From: Nymphaea colorata
Taxonomy: Eukaryota; Streptophyta; Magnoliopsida; Nymphaeales; Nymphaeaceae
DNA: 64,000 nucleotides
Direction of reading: 5' to 3'
NCBI RefSeq assembly: GCF_008831285.2
Contig: NC_045145.1
Coordinates: forward strand, 4,442,723 to 4,506,722
Shown piece by piece: positions 12,579 through 24,782 of the stretch (its first letter is position 1; every line of letters begins with the position of its first letter). The position numbers and the translations under genes were made by a program. The notes beneath the pieces were generated by a model. That model was given only the letters and a program-made list of their open reading frames with translations. It searched no databases and had not been told where the DNA came from.

Positions 12579-12823
12579 TAGAGGGTTATTCATATTTGTT
12601 AGTGAAACATATGTAACCAGGCCACTGATTAAGTGATTTTCATTTGTCTATAGACCCCTTAGAGGGTTATTTAGATTTGTTAGTGAAACATATGTAACCA
12701 GGCCACTAATTGAGTGATTTTCATTTGTCTATAGACCCCTTAGAGGGTTATTCAGATTTGTTAGTGAACATATGTAACCAGCCCACTGATTAAATGATTT
12801 TCATTTGTCTATAGACACAAAAA
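12579..12823. repeat. Three tandem copies of an 81-bp unit
   Basis: GAGGGTTATT starts at 12581, 12662 and 12743, an exact period of 81 bp. The copies share TTTGTTAGTGAAACATATGT and end near TCTATAGAC. Copies 1 and 2 are nearly identical; copy 3 has lost an A in GTGAAACA and diverges at its end. No function is visible. Confidence 0.9.
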
Positions 12824-13420
12824 AGGGTTGTTGCTTGTTCATTGTTGTGTCTTATTTGAATCTTTTTATTTCTATTACTGCTTGTTAAATCACATTGAAC
12901 CGATGAATGATTTTATATTGCAATGGACTGAGGTGCTCAATTTTTTACAGAATGGTGTGATATATGCTCTTTATTAGATTCAGTCTCTCATATATTGCTG
13001 ACATTTTCAATATATTCAGTTTTTATATAGCTTTCTTTGGCTAAATGTTGGTAATTTGTTGACAATTTATAGCTTTCATTGCCTAAATGTTGGTAATTCA
13101 TTGAGATTGTATCAGTCAAGAAACCGGGCCCTGCTACTTCTATTTTTTAAGGATGTGTTGCATCAAACGAGAGTCTTCTTATTATAGACCCTTTGTTAAG
13201 TTTACTAGTATAATTTCTTGCTTCTGTTAAGTGCACATGGTTTACGTTCGTGCTCATTTTTTGACTGAGCTAGAGGCTAGCAACCCGCAAAGCCTTAATC
13301 TGCTTATTGGCAATTTCTATAGGATGTTTTCTTATAGTGAAAGTCAAGTTTATCTTAGAGCTTGATGAGGACATAAGGAGATTGAAGAGCAGGCCTTAGA
13401 ATTCTTGAAGGTTGATCCTA
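12824..13420. other. Intergenic, short imperfect tandem repeat
   Basis: No gene recognised. An imperfect duplication of about 45 bp (TAGCTTTC..GGCTAAATGTTGGTAATT and TAGCTTTCATTGCCTAAATG) lies at 13028-13108. Confidence 0.6.
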
Positions 13421-13496
13421 GCATAATTGCAAGATGAATATTGGTTGACATGTATCATTGGAGTAAGAAGGCAGACCCGCCTCAAAGCCCGGCCCA

Positions 13497-13704
13497 GCCC
13501 GGCCCGATGCCCAGCCTTAGTAACAACTCCATCTGTGTTAACAGAAAGTAAACATGTCAGTTATCAAGATCTCTTGTCTAAATTAATAACGACTCCTCCG
13601 GCCCGACCCGATGCCCAGCCTTAGTAACAACTCCATCTGTGTTAACAGAAAGTAAACATGTCAGTTATCAAGATCTCTTGTCCAAATTAATAACGACTCC
13701 TCTT
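13497..13704. repeat. Two tandem copies of a 104-bp unit
   Basis: GATGCCCAGCCTTAG starts at 13506 and 13610 (period 104 bp), each followed by the same ~80 bp ending near AATAACGACTCCTC. The leading CCCGGCCCGATGCCCAGCCTTA resembles the right end of the MITE at 58512-58851, so the duplicated segment includes a MITE terminus. Confidence 0.9.
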
Positions 13705-13857
13705 TTAGCGACCCTAGGAATTTATGCTGCAATAGTGGAAACTTTATGATAGAAAAAAACTGATCAAGGTTCCATAACGAAAACACACATATATATATCA
13801 TTTGTTGATGAGTATGAAAACAAATTGAGAAAATTATTGACGAATATATCTCCAAGG

Positions 13858-14040
13858 GGTTATAGCACACTAGGTGGCAATGCATTTTACTTTATAAAAG
13901 GATTTGGGTTCAAATCCTATGGTAGTCACTGTCATATTCAGTGCGCTGTTTCTTTAAACTGTAATAAGTCCCAAAACAAGCTCTATGAACCCGAGGGTGT
14001 TGGACACGAAGGGGCCAGCGGCCTCTCTTAGATCAGTAGA
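13858..14040 (+). repeat. tRNA-like A/B-box repeat (possible SINE)
   Basis: TAGCACACTAGGTGGCAATG (13863-13882) resembles a pol III A box, and GGGTTCAAATCC (13906-13917) closely resembles a B box, at tRNA-like spacing. No tRNA cloverleaf is evident. The end of the element is unclear; no A-rich tail or target duplication was identified. The SINE reading is inference. Confidence 0.4.
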
Positions 14041-15160
14041 GAAATTCAAGAAAAATGGAAAAGAAAATTAATGATAAATGTTACTGTGTATGGTCTTCTC
14101 AATCGAGCAACTTACACTTCGATATGTATGTTATCTTTTGATTGCTTTTCCTTGTACAATCATTTGTTCCGGCTTTCCAAAAACTAAAAATAATAGTGGA
14201 CTCCTATGGAAATTTTTCAAAAAAGTGAAAAAAAAATCAGTGGCCATTCCGATGAAAAGAATGGTGGCAATTTTCCATGTACTTTCGCCTCCCTCTGTTC
14301 CCTCAACTTGGCTATTTTACTTCCTCCTTTATCATTTAATTTTATTCGGCACATTTAGTTATAGATTAATTTGGCGCCGTAATATCCACATCGTTATTTA
14401 CTTTTTTAACTTTGGTAAATAACTATGTCAATCTTTCCGCTTACTCTTTTAAATTGCTTTATCTTTGTTAAATGCATCAATTTAATATCAATACATATTT
14501 TAAATTTAAATAATTTCAGAATTTCCATTATCTTTTTTTAATTATTAAAGTTCAAAATGTCGTGTAAATATATAACTTTTAGATAAAAAACAATTTCATG
14601 CGAATCATCAATTAGTTTTTTAACATTAAAAAGTGAATTACATCGATCTATAGGATATAAATGGTGGCACATTTCCAAATCAAACCTTAGAAGTCTAGGG
14701 CCTCCAACACTTTTACTAAAACAAATCAAACTTTAGGAGTCTAGGAGGCCACTGATACACAAGTTGAAGTGTGGTAGGAGTTTTTTTTTTAGTGATAGGA
14801 TAAAATACTTTTCTTGCTCACTAGACTATTCGTGTAGTATGATTTGATGGTTTTCTACTATTTTATTGTGGTTAAATTGAGCAAACACATTAATACTCTT
14901 GATCTACAACCAACGTTGCCTTGACTAAGTATGGCCAGTGAAGAGACGATATAAACACATATGTTGAGTCTCATACATCTTGATAGTTATTTGACCATCA
15001 CAATAGAAGAAGAAGACATATTATCTCTTTGAAAACTAGTATATTGTGTTATAAAAGGGCTCGCCTGGTTTTGTACCATCAGTTATAGGAAGGGAGCCAC
15101 ATGTAGGCTTGTGTAAGGGTAGAATGGCTTAATAGAGGAGACCAGTACCTAACAGGTACT
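14041..15160. other. Intergenic, no gene recognised
   Basis: AT-rich. The 114-codon frame at 14078-14422 has no recognisable domain. A ~30-bp sequence (CAAATCAAACCTTAGAAGTCTAG) is imperfectly repeated at 14678 and 14723. Confidence 0.55.
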
Positions 15161-15227
15161 CAGTACCTAGACCAACTGAAACCCCCATTCGGCTCAAAAA
15201 ATTGGACGTGGAGCCAGCCTAATAAAT

Positions 15228-15564
15228 AAGGGTGGACATTGGGCCCCAGACTAAATGAGGTTGAGCTTTGGCTTGGGCCCAAAATCTTTCTCTCAAAAAT
15301 TAAATTTATATATTTTATTTATAAATATGTATTATATATTTTAAATTTAAAAAAATAATAAATTGAGCCACTACTACTAAGAAGTTGTTGGGCTGGCTCG
15401 ATTGGACCCGACTCGGCCTGATAATATATATATTTTTACTATAAATATATGTTTATATATTAAATCTATATATTTTAAAAAAATTCTTTTACTAAAATCG
15501 GGTTGGCCTGAGCCAAGCTCGACTTTGGATCAGGCCAGGCCTACCAAGTGCCCAGCCGTAGCCA
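15228..15564. repeat. MITE-like repeat with GGCTGGGCA-type ends (diverged)
   Basis: Starts GGTGGACATTGGGCC and ends CCAAGTGCCCAGCCGTA, roughly inverted. It is rich in GGGC/GCCC near the ends with an AT-rich centre, the same composition and end sequence as the better-preserved copy at 58512-58851. Interpreted as a decayed relative. Confidence 0.5.
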
Positions 15565-15566
15565 TC

Positions 15567-15768
15567 AGGGGCGAAGGGAAGGGTGGGTGGCAGGGGGGGC
15601 CCCCAACCCCAACTTAGATTTTAAAAACTTTAAAATTTTATATGTAAATGTAAAAATTTTAGTTTAACATATATAAAAAAATTGAAAATTTCTATTTCAA
15701 TCCTTGTTAAAATTTTGAAACTATAGTTTGACCCTTAACAAAAAAAATTTAGCTCCGTCCCTACTGAC
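15567..15768. repeat. Short inverted-ended repeat (CAGGGGCG...CGTCCCTACTG)
   Basis: Left end CAGGGGCGAAGGGAAGGG; right end TTTAGCTCCGTCCCTACTG, an imperfect inverted match. The interior is AT-rich after a G/C block. A degenerate related copy occurs near 52041-52220. Probably a non-autonomous DNA element; superfamily not determined. Confidence 0.45.
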
Positions 15769-16860
15769 CATGACCCCATAATGTTCTTTTATTTACTTTA
15801 TTTTAAATATAACTCATAGCTTTGTGTAACGGCCACCTTAAGATGATTGTTAAAGTTATGGTGAATAGAATGTAGACATGCTGAGAACAATTGTGGGGAA
15901 GACTCAATGTGCTTTCATCAAATCAATTATTATTAATCGTTTGCATGCGGTGTAGTATGAATTGTAGGTCATTTTTATCATTTTTAAAAAAGTATGCAGT
16001 AAGTCTGCTTTCAATTTATCTCCGTAGTATCTTTCTTCCAGCAGCTTGCAGCCTTTCGATTGAAAGGCGACCATGGAAACATAATTATTGAAAGGAACAG
16101 CTTTTCAGACGATAGGTAATGGTAAGGTCCCTATCCCAATTTTCTTTAAAAAAAAAATTACATGTAAAATTTAAAAAGTTTTAATTGCCTTATATAAAAA
16201 TTTTGAAAAAAATTATAAACTTTAACTCGGTCTACTTCATAAAAAATTTTTGATTCCACCCATGCATGTGCCCTGCCCTCCAAACAATATGGGACCCTTT
16301 TCAACTCATATGGTTCACACTCCTAATCTTAAGGGCACCTTCTGCACCATAGTGCGAGTTGGAAGCAGCTCTCAAAAGGTAGACGTACTCGCTTTCATGC
16401 CAACAACACCATCATGAAAAAGGTACACTATGGTTGCCCACGAATTTGAATGTGAAACCCAATCCCTTTGGGACAAAAAAAAATGAGGGTTTGTAGTATT
16501 TGCCCTCTTTTTTCATTTCAAGTATTAGACCTGAGCTTAGAGTCGGGCTCTGGGTACCTGGTACTCGACTGGATGCTCAACATTAATTTAAATGGTGCAT
16601 GAAAATTTAATATGCCAATATTATTAATAACAATAATAGTCTTGTTTAACAAACAAATTTAAGGCAAAAAATAATAAAAAGACTTAAAAATTAAATATTT
16701 TTTTTACTAATTAAAAAATGTCCCTTTTTCTTTCGACGTACGTGTGTCACGTGGACATGGAGCCTTTTTTTTTTTCGTGAAGAAATGACATCGTTGTTGA
16801 TTTGATTCAGCTGTTGCCGTTAGTTCTACGACCGACAGAGAATGGTAAGTTCGCAGTTAC
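15769..16860 (+). other. Intergenic with a possible LINE RT scrap
   Basis: Mostly AT-rich with no gene. At about 15850-15950 broken frames read VMVNRM and LRTIVGKTQCAFIKS, reminiscent of the LINE reverse-transcriptase region around 'NRL...SAFI'. The scrap is too short and broken for firm assignment. The last part before 16885 would be UGT gene 1 promoter. Confidence 0.3.
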
Positions 16861-16884
16861 TGCACATGTTGGTGAATCTGCAAT

Positions 16885-16892
16885 TATAAAAG
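16885..16892 (+). promoter_or_regulatory. TATA box of UGT gene 1
   Basis: TATAAAAG, 75 bp upstream of the chosen ATG (16967). A transcription start 25-35 bp downstream would leave a 5' UTR of about 45 bp. Confidence 0.6.
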
Positions 16893-16966
16893 AGAGGGAG
16901 AGAAAAGGAGATGGAGAGTAGGCTTTGTTGCAGAAGAGACGTTTGCAAAGAGGACGCAGAAGAAGA

Positions 16967-18784
16967 ATGGCTGTTCCTCACGCTCTGGTCGTCCCTTTCT
17001 GTGGGCAAGGCCACGTAGCAGCTCTCATGGAGCTCTCTCATCACCTGGCCGATCATGGTGTTCTTGTTACCTTCGTCTACACTGAGTACACGCATAGACA
17101 AGTGAAGGCAGCACTGCCTGAAAACTTTAGCAGCGACTACGCCGGAAGAATCCGGTTGGTAACCATACCTGACGGCTTATCCACAGATGACGACCGCAAA
17201 GATGCCTGCAAGCTCTTGTCTAGCTCAATGAACGCCATTCCGAGTTTCATGGAGGAGCTCGTACTGAAGATCAATGAGAAGGATGAAGAGAAGATTACGT
17301 TTGTAATTGCCGATGGGGCAATGGGTTTTCTGTTTGATGTTGCCGAGAAGCTCAACCTTCCGAGAGCTGCCGTCTGGACTGCCTCAACCTGGACACTGGC
17401 CACTCTCCTCAACATTCCAATGCTTATTGAAGATGGAGTCATCGATGAAAATGGTAAATGGTTACTATTCTTGAGCAAATGATTTGGATGTTTGGCATGT
17501 TTATGTTTCCTTGTTTTGTCAAACTACAGTTTCAAAATTTTAATTTTTTAAATTTTATATCAAATAAATGATTTTATTTAAAGAAATTTAGATATAAATT
17601 TTTTAAAACAAAAATTTTGTGGTGTGGAGGGGGTAGGCTGGCCAAGGCCTACTGCCGCCTCTCCTGGCTCTGTTCCTGTCATTTAGTGTTTGCTATTAGC
17701 TATTAGAGTAATTATGTGCCATGAAATTTCACGATGAGTATTTCATTTTAAATAAGAACCAAAGTTCTCATTCAATTCCTAATCTCTTATAAAGTACATG
17801 GACTATTTTTGGTATCTTAAATTTTAATTCTATATTCTATAATTATAACCTAATCAAAGGCCCCTTAAGGAGATTTTTGACTGGTGAACAGGTTTTCAAA
17901 CAGGTGACAAGATGGTTCAGCTTTCAGAAGGAGTACCTGCCTTCCGGTCAGCTCACCTGTTATGGTTGCCCTTTGAAGACACCAAAATCACAGAGATTTT
18001 CTTCAAGTGCGTTGAGAAGTCCGGCGAGTCCATGAAAGGCATAAGTCACGTACTCTGCAACACATTTGAGGAGCTCGAGTCGCCATTTCTTCATCTCATC
18101 AACAATGCAATTCCAATAGGTCCCCTTCTCCCATCCAACAAAGCCAAGCACCAACCATCTTCCGTTTGGGCCCAGGATTGGAGTTGCATCGACTGGCTCA
18201 ATCAGCAACCCACTTGCTCAGTCATCTACGTCTCACTGGGAAGCACCACGGTGCTTAGCCAGCACCAACTTGGCGAACTCGCCATTGGGCTTGAGCTCAC
18301 CGGCCGGCCGTTCCTTTGGGTCTCTAGACCTGACCTCATGGACAGTTCCGGTGGTGCCGTCTATCCGGAAGGGTTCATGGATCGAGTTGCAAAGCGTGCA
18401 CTAATTGTTGGATGGGCTCCACAAAAAGAAGTACTCGCCCATCCCTCGGTTGCCTGTTTCTTGACTCACTGTGGCTGGAACTCGACCATGGAAGCAGTGA
18501 GCAATGGAGTTCCCATGTTGTGTTGGCCTTACTTTGGCGACCAGTTTCTTAACCAGATCGCCATAGTTGAGGTGTGGAAGGTGGGCTTGGAGTTGGAGGA
18601 GGAGGATGACGGGACTGTTGGAAAAGAAGAAATCAGGGAGAAGCTGGAGTTGGTGATAAACGATGAAGGAATAAGAGAGAGGATCGCCCACTTGGAAGAG
18701 AAGGGGAAGAAGGCTACCATGAAGGACGGTGCTTCTGCAAGGAATTTTGAAGGATTTGTGAACATCGTGAAAAGGGAAGCATGA
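16967..18784 (+). CDS. UDP-glycosyltransferase (UGT83A-like), gene 1
   Basis: Family 1 glycosyltransferase: transfers a sugar, usually glucose, from UDP-sugar to a small-molecule acceptor in the cytosol. Two exons: 16967-17453 (487 nt, phase 1) and 17892-18784; donor AATG|GTAAAT, acceptor GAACAG|GTTTTC; 438-bp intron; protein 459 residues, normal for the family. Visible motifs: GQGH with the probable catalytic His16, Asp116 in FVIADG as the likely partner, and the 44-residue PSPG box at 337-380 starting WAPQKEVLAHPSVACF, with HCGWNS and ending GDQ. The final Gln is typical of UDP-glucose users. The ATG follows a TATA box; an upstream in-frame TTG was not used. Resemblance to UGT83A1 is from motif recognition; the acceptor cannot be inferred. 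Intact and probably functional. Confidence 0.95.
17454..17891 (+). other. Intron of UGT gene 1
   Basis: GT-AG intron of 438 bp, phase 1, AT-rich. It contains a G/C-rich patch (GGAGGGGGTAGGCTGGCC, near 17626) resembling the dispersed repeat at 15567. The position is identical to that in UGT gene 2. Confidence 0.85.
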
Positions 18785-18849
18785 TCAGTTTAGTGTAGCG
18801 AGTTGATTACTTTCATGATCAAGAGAGAAATAATTTCTTATGATTTCTT

Positions 18850-18855
18850 AATAAA
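18850..18855 (+). terminator. Polyadenylation signal AATAAA of UGT gene 1
   Basis: AATAAA 66 nt after the stop codon, in an AT-rich context. Plant signals are loose, so this is a candidate. Confidence 0.45.
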
Positions 18856-19404
18856 TTTTCTGTTTCAACGGGCTTCCGCAGGAAGAATAATTCTAAGGTC
18901 AGAAGGACCTTTGCCACCAGGGTTTTTACATGTCCAGTCGATGCCTATATGTAAGAGAAGTCTTGTTTAAAAACCCAGCCCGGTGAGTTTAACCGAGTCA
19001 TGAATAGATATGATTTAAGTGTGCATATGTACTTACAAATGATACCAAAACTGCATGCTATATGGTTTTGAATCATTATCGAGACACTAATTAACCAATA
19101 TCAATCCACACTCCACGGTGCAAACAAGCTGTGACAAGTTAATCATAGCATAATGTCCAGACCATGTTTGAAAAAATAATTCCTATTTTTTAAAAACAGG
19201 CATTTTGATTCTAGAATTCCACCGACTCCAGTGGAATCAAACGCCCCCAACAAGAATCCAGTGGAACACTCGTTTCTAACGATTTTTCTCTCAAAAATTT
19301 ATTCGGGTTACTGATCTTAGAAGTCTATTCACGTGAACTAATGCATTTTTTCTTTGAATTTATTTCAAAAGGATGATTTTACGAAACCTGGCCATCAGGT
19401 TTAT
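18856..19404. other. Intergenic, no gene recognised
   Basis: Downstream flank of UGT gene 1; no reading frame with recognisable similarity and no clear repeat. Confidence 0.6.
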
Positions 19405-19918
19405 CAATTTTTATCAAAGGCAAGGCTAGAAACGACTCAAAAAACCTCAATATCGAGCCGAGCCATAGAATAGGCTTGAGCTCGACTCGAGGATACAGCG
19501 TGGAGCATGAGCTTGAGGCATTTATCCCGTTTAAGTTTTTTTGTTTATTTGATATGTCTCATCTTTTTAACTTGTTAACTCGTTTAACTAGTTTTTTTTT
19601 AATTAATTTAACTGTGGTCAACCACTAACATAAAATCTAATGAAAGATATGTACATATTCTTCATCCAAATATTCCTTAAACAAAACTTAGGAACATAAA
19701 ATTTCTCATCGACAACACATTCATATAATCGAGTCGTGCAAAGTTTAGACAAATCGAGTTCTTAATTCTTATTACTCGAATTGGACTCATTTTACATTTC
19801 AAACAAACTCGACTCAAAAACAAATTTAAACTTGAGCTCGAAAACAAATATAAACTTGAGCTCGACTAGTTTGTAGTTAGAGTCGAGTTTTTACGAACGA
19901 GCTCGAGTCGGGCTCCTT
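19405..19918. repeat. GAGCTCGA-rich dispersed repeat (MITE-like)
   Basis: Ends carry repeated GAGCTCGACTCG/CGAGTCGGGCTC motifs in inverted sense (about 19475-19495 and 19850-19915) around an AT-rich centre, a familiar layout for non-autonomous DNA elements in plants. Precise termini and target duplication not identified. Confidence 0.45.
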
Positions 19919-20768
19919 TTGTACTCCTCTCTCGATCGCCGTCAAGGTTAACTCTGCTCTCTCTCTCTCTTTCTCTCTCGCTTCTTCTGAATCAGGCCGG
20001 CGCTACCATCCATCGACTACTGCAACCGGTGAAAGAAAAAAGAGTTTAGTTGTTTCTTACACTGTTTTTGTTCTGCCGTTTATTGTTTCGAGTTCTTTCT
20101 TCTCTCGGTTTCTCCTTATTTGAAGTACCATTTTGATACTATTTTTCCTGTTCCACCGACCGTCCTCCAAGAAACGATTTCTTGCTTTCTTCATTCTCGC
20201 TTCTGATGTGTGCTATTTGTTTATCGGTACCCTGTTTTCTCTTCGTTAGGGCTTACGGGGTTTGAATTGTTCGCAAACACGCACGAGTTTTTTGCCCTTT
20301 CTCTTCTTTTCTCCTCGTTGAAGAAGTGAAGTTGATTCGCACCTTCCTTGGTAAAGTAATCTTCAAGCACACCATGAACAATTGCATATCAGAATTGCAA
20401 AATCAGGAGAAGGGAACATCTTAATTTTGGTCTCTATAGATTTATGAACTTTTCGTTTTGAATTGGTTCAACGCATATGCAACTAGAATTTCTGTTTATC
20501 TGCTGAAAGTACTTAGGTTCTGGATTAGCTTTGTTGATAGAAACGTTGTTCTTTGAGGACTTCATTTAGTAACCATTGGGGGTACCAGGCCAAGGCCCTT
20601 AAAAATTATGTCAATTGTGGTCGTAGATTCAATTTTAATGATGTCCGAAGTAGTCCGAAGGCACGTTCAATGGTAGCGGAATACCTAAGGTTTATAGTCA
20701 GGAAGGATGATCTGATCTGACAGTGTTTATTTGTGATTAGCAGGGAAGTTCTTCCTAGTTCTCCACTG
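19919..20768 (+). promoter_or_regulatory. Probable NAA38 promoter, 5' UTR and leader intron
   Basis: A CT-rich tract at 19955-19985 and GC-richer sequence to about 20030 look like a plant 5' UTR. A candidate donor CG|GTGAAAG lies near 20030, and candidate acceptors GATTAG or TTAGCAG lie at 20737-20743, just upstream of the ATG. A 5'-UTR intron of about 700 bp is inferred, not shown. Confidence 0.4.
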
Positions 20769-21167
20769 ATGGAGGAGCCAATCCAGGGATCATCATCTAC
20801 TATTCATCAGCAACCTCAAAATGATATTCAGGAAGAAACGACCTTCAATGCCAATCTCACCGAGACGCCCGCCGTCAATGTCGTTCGGAAGCTGCTCTTT
20901 CGTCGCCTCCTGGTGGGTGTTAAGGACGGCCGCTTCTTCGTTGGCTCCTTCCATTGCCTTGACAAACAAGGTAACCTCATACTTCAGGACACCGTAGAAT
21001 ATCGAAGTATACATCGTTCCTCGCCATCTCCTATGGAACAACGTTGCCTGGGCCTAGTGCTTATTCCCTTCTCATGTCGTACTTCTTGTCATGTTGATTT
21101 ATCACTGGATGAGCAGCTTTCTATGTTATCTCTGAGCAACAACCAGAGTTCCACAGATGAACCTTGA
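20769..21167 (+). CDS. NAA38: NAA38 (LSMD1): NatC N-terminal acetyltransferase Sm-like subunit
   Basis: Small Sm-fold auxiliary subunit of the NatC complex (with catalytic NAA30 and scaffold NAA35), which acetylates nascent proteins with hydrophobic second residues at the ribosome. Protein of 132 residues. Residues 1-38 are a polar, Gln/Ser-rich, probably disordered N-terminus. The Sm1 motif lies at about 47-72 (LLVGVKDGRFFVG then FHCLDKQGNLIL) and the Sm2 motif at about 92-110 (RCLGLVLIPFSC then HVD). The stretch VEYRS...SPSPMEQRCLGL is characteristic of plant LSMD1. The coding region is one exon; the open frame extends upstream only by non-ATG codons, so the ATG at 20769 was chosen. A short acidic tail follows the Sm fold. 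Confidence 0.88.
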   Translation: MEEPIQGSSSTIHQQPQNDIQEETTFNANLTETPAVNVVRKLLFRRLLVGVKDGRFFVGSFHCLDKQGNLILQDTVEYRSIHRSSPSPMEQRCLGLVLIPFSCRTSCHVDLSLDEQLSMLSLSNNQSSTDEP

Positions 21168-24100
21168 AACTTATTGCCACTTTTGTTCTTTGTTTGCAAA
21201 CATTGTTTCTTTTTGTTAGAATGAAATTGAAATGGTTGTTATGATGATTTTGCCCTCTAGGGGTCTGCATATGATTATCAAAGGTGAAACTGATTTGTGC
21301 ATATTGACCGTGGCCATAGAATTATGCATCCTTTCCGCTCTGGAAGTTGCCAGAGATGGGTGCCTCCACTGGATTAATGTTGTGGATGTCGCTGATTGTT
21401 TTTCAAAATGGAGAGTTCGATGGTGGCATGTTCTTGACAATCTGCTTCCTCTGTTAGAACTCGTGCCAGGTTGAATCGTGTAACCAAGATAATTCTTGCC
21501 AATCCATGGTGCTGTCTGATGTACTGATAAATTCCGTGGCATCTATGGAATGCTTCAGGATGAAGCACAACTTGGCTGTTTGTACTTGATCTGCAACGCA
21601 AACAAGTTGGGAAGACCTCAGACCACCATCATGCTGTCTCAGCTATTTCAACTGTGGACTTGTTACTGATTTTTCACTGACAGATCTCACAATACCATTC
21701 TTGGTGTTTCCAAGTTTTTCAAGTGAGTTTCTTTCGCAAATTATGATGGAGCCATGAAGCAGATGTTTAGGCAGGCAAGGAAAAGATGAATACTGCTGAA
21801 AATCAAGGGGATTTTCACTTCTTATTGTCAGAATAATGTGCAGATTGTTACACAAAGCCACAAACAAATAGAATGCTGTCTATATTATGTTCGAAGTCAC
21901 AAGGCAATCTATCCTAGCCTCTCCCAACTTTTCTGAAAGAGTAGGTCCTCCCAACGAAGACAATTCCAATCTCTTTCCTGGATTGATAATTGAGGCGGCA
22001 TTAAGTTCAGTGGATTTGGGAGTTTTATAAGCAAACGTCTGAATTTTGTTCTTCTCACCAACTTTTCTAGAATTCAACGTCTAATTATCGCCTTTAGTCC
22101 AGAAGGGTCGAAATGGAAGTAGGCTTCCTTTCTGCTGCGCGTTGGGGAAGCCACGTAAAAAGCATTATTTGTTGCTCCTTCCAGCTTTCGCATGAAATGA
22201 GAAAGCCTGCACTAGCATTCAGGATCAAAATTTTCATGACAATGAAAGTTTCCTCAGGAAGCAAAAACCTCTTTACTGTTGGTTCCTTAGGCATTGCTTG
22301 TCCTCCTGCTGGTCCAGCTTGAGCTACACCTTTTGTAGAGGTCTTGTAAATGGTATTAGGGGATGTGTTCACCATATAATTGTCATGGTTGGTTCTTAAA
22401 GGGGTATGCCTGCGACTGGAAGAACAAATACCCTCTGCTTGTAGAATCTTGTGATTTATGCATCTTCAAGGATTGGTAGGAATTTATTTCTCAACAGTGC
22501 GTTTTAAAGCTACTTTATTGTGACCTCCTCCCAATGTAGTGATTTAAACACTTACTGGATTGCGGAGATCAGTTGAATCTGTTTTGTGATGTAAGCTTCT
22601 GCTGAGGCTTCGTTTGTTGATGGTCTTTTCAGAAAAATCTACCTTATGAAATAATTATTTCGTTAATTTCCACCTTCACATAAAAACATGCTCTTTCTGG
22701 AAGAAAACTGAAATTGTTGGCAACTCAAAGGTTGCAGAATTCATGGCTGTATAGAGATGTTGGACGGTGGTGCTGTATCTATGGTGATTGAACAGACCTG
22801 AGGTTTTGTTATTTGGGGCTTGTTTGAAGAACAGATATGTGCAGCCGAACAACATCCCACTCAACCAATGTTATTCAATTTAACGTGATATGAACACGGT
22901 TTTTCTGGTTGGGTATCCAACTGACAGACCTGGACGCCTTCAATTGGATGTTGCTGGGTTAACCAAGCATGCCCTTAAATATTCCACAAAGTATATATGG
23001 ATGAGGTATTATACTTTCAGCTGTATACGACATATATTTTATCTGCATTTAGTACTGACTGCTGATAAAAATGTGGTAGAAACAGACACATGGAGGATTA
23101 AAATTGTAAGATGGGGACTTCATATATTTCTTCGAAGGAAATAGTAGGACTAGAATGGCGCGTAATGTCACTTAGCCACAACGCATGCACAAGGGGATTG
23201 ATGTTATGAGATGATGATGACTGTTCACCGTGTTTTTTTACAGATCCTCACACTTCGGCCCCAAGAGAAGGATTTTTCTTTTCTTTCGTTCTTTTCTTGG
23301 CTGCTTGATTCATTGGTTTCTTCCGTGTATGTGCATTCAATTATTTTCTTTTCTTTCTATATGTTGACCTCGAAACTAGGTACCAATTCGAAAGTTGCAC
23401 TAAATTTCTGCTATTTTGTTGTACATAACCTTTTCCTTTACCCGACTGCAGAAGTCCTGGGCAGTCCTCTAACTATGCAGGCGACTATTAATGACAGTTG
23501 TATTCATTTCTAAGGACTTATCACTGAGTTTGAGAATCGCTTGCTCCTGAAAACATTCTTTCTCCAGTTGTGAAGAAAAATGAATGTGATACAAGCGTAA
23601 GGCGATACAAGCTAATATGTAATTGGATGAATGGGGCCGATACCTATATTGAGAATGTTATGACTAATATACAAAAGTCGTAGGAATGTAAATTGATCAA
23701 ATGTATTTAAATATTGATCTAATTTTGAAACCATTTAGCTTGATCTACTAAACAAACATAGATTCAAATTTTGGTATGCAGTTTATGAAACAAATGGGTG
23801 TCTCAGACTAATATTTGCCTGCGAGATGATAACATCCGATCAAGTTACATATAAATGTGGATCTTGTGTTAGTCAAACCTAAATTGGATGCTAACAATAA
23901 AGTATGAGCCTGTTGTGGAGCTTGAATGCAGTTACTTGAAATCCGATTAGATTGAATTTACCAAAGACTGAATTTAGCTTGAAACTATGCATCCTATATA
24001 CCTCTTGGCAGTGTTTTTAACTCAAACTCAAATTGTGAAATTCCAGAGTATGGACAGTGAACTTCTCAAGGAGCTACCAACTATGCCAAATGTGTCTCCA

Positions 24101-24780
24101 CAAGCAAATATGCAAGCGAAGAACACAATTTAAAAACATTATTTCTAAAATCAACTTGAAGAAACCATCAAGTTGTACCATTCATATGATAGAAATCACT
24201 ACAAAATGCACTGGGGCTTGGGCAGGTTAGCCACTGATGGAGGATTAAAGAAAAAAGATTTGCTTCAACACAACATTAATCTCAAAATCTATATCACCCC
24301 TTTTTTTCCACACCCTAAGCATCCGAACCGGGAACTTTTATTTCTAGAATGAAATCCTCACTGAACTTTTATTCTCAAACAAAAAAAAAAAAATTGCCTA
24401 CTTTTATCATTAATAGTTAGCTTTGACATTGAATTGACATCACTTATGAAGGATTTCTTAATCGATTAAAACATGATGGTATCCATCATCATGGTAGATG
24501 AATGGATGAATGGAGATGGCACAGTCTAGAGTTACCAAACCATACAGACTCTCTTTACTTCCCAAAAAGAAAAGGCGAATTGCATTCACAATTTCTTCCC
24601 ACTTCAAATTTTTTCACCAACCAAACACCTTACTTTTAACAAGATATCATATAACAATATGTAACATGAATCACTGATTGCTTCACCTGAGTTTTTGAAA
24701 ACATATGGTTAAGGGCAGGAGCACCAAATATGAGTTTCTTAGTATTTGAAATTCAAAATTAAAAATTAGACATGCCCTGA
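21168..24780. other. Long intergenic stretch, no gene recognised
   Basis: Contains NAA38 3' UTR sequence of unknown length, then about 3 kb without a recognisable gene. Short frames (for example 21232-21474 plus, 22094-22375 minus, 22890-23144 plus) carry no domain I can identify and lack splice context. No clear transposon ends seen. Confidence 0.55.
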
Positions 24781-24782
24781 AG

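Noticed and set aside
13863-13920. Functional tRNA gene
   Set aside because: A- and B-box-like sequence present but no acceptor stem or anticodon arm could be folded.
22094-22375. Minus-strand 93-codon frame as a small gene
   Set aside because: No domain, no promoter or splice context, overlapping a comparable plus-strand frame.
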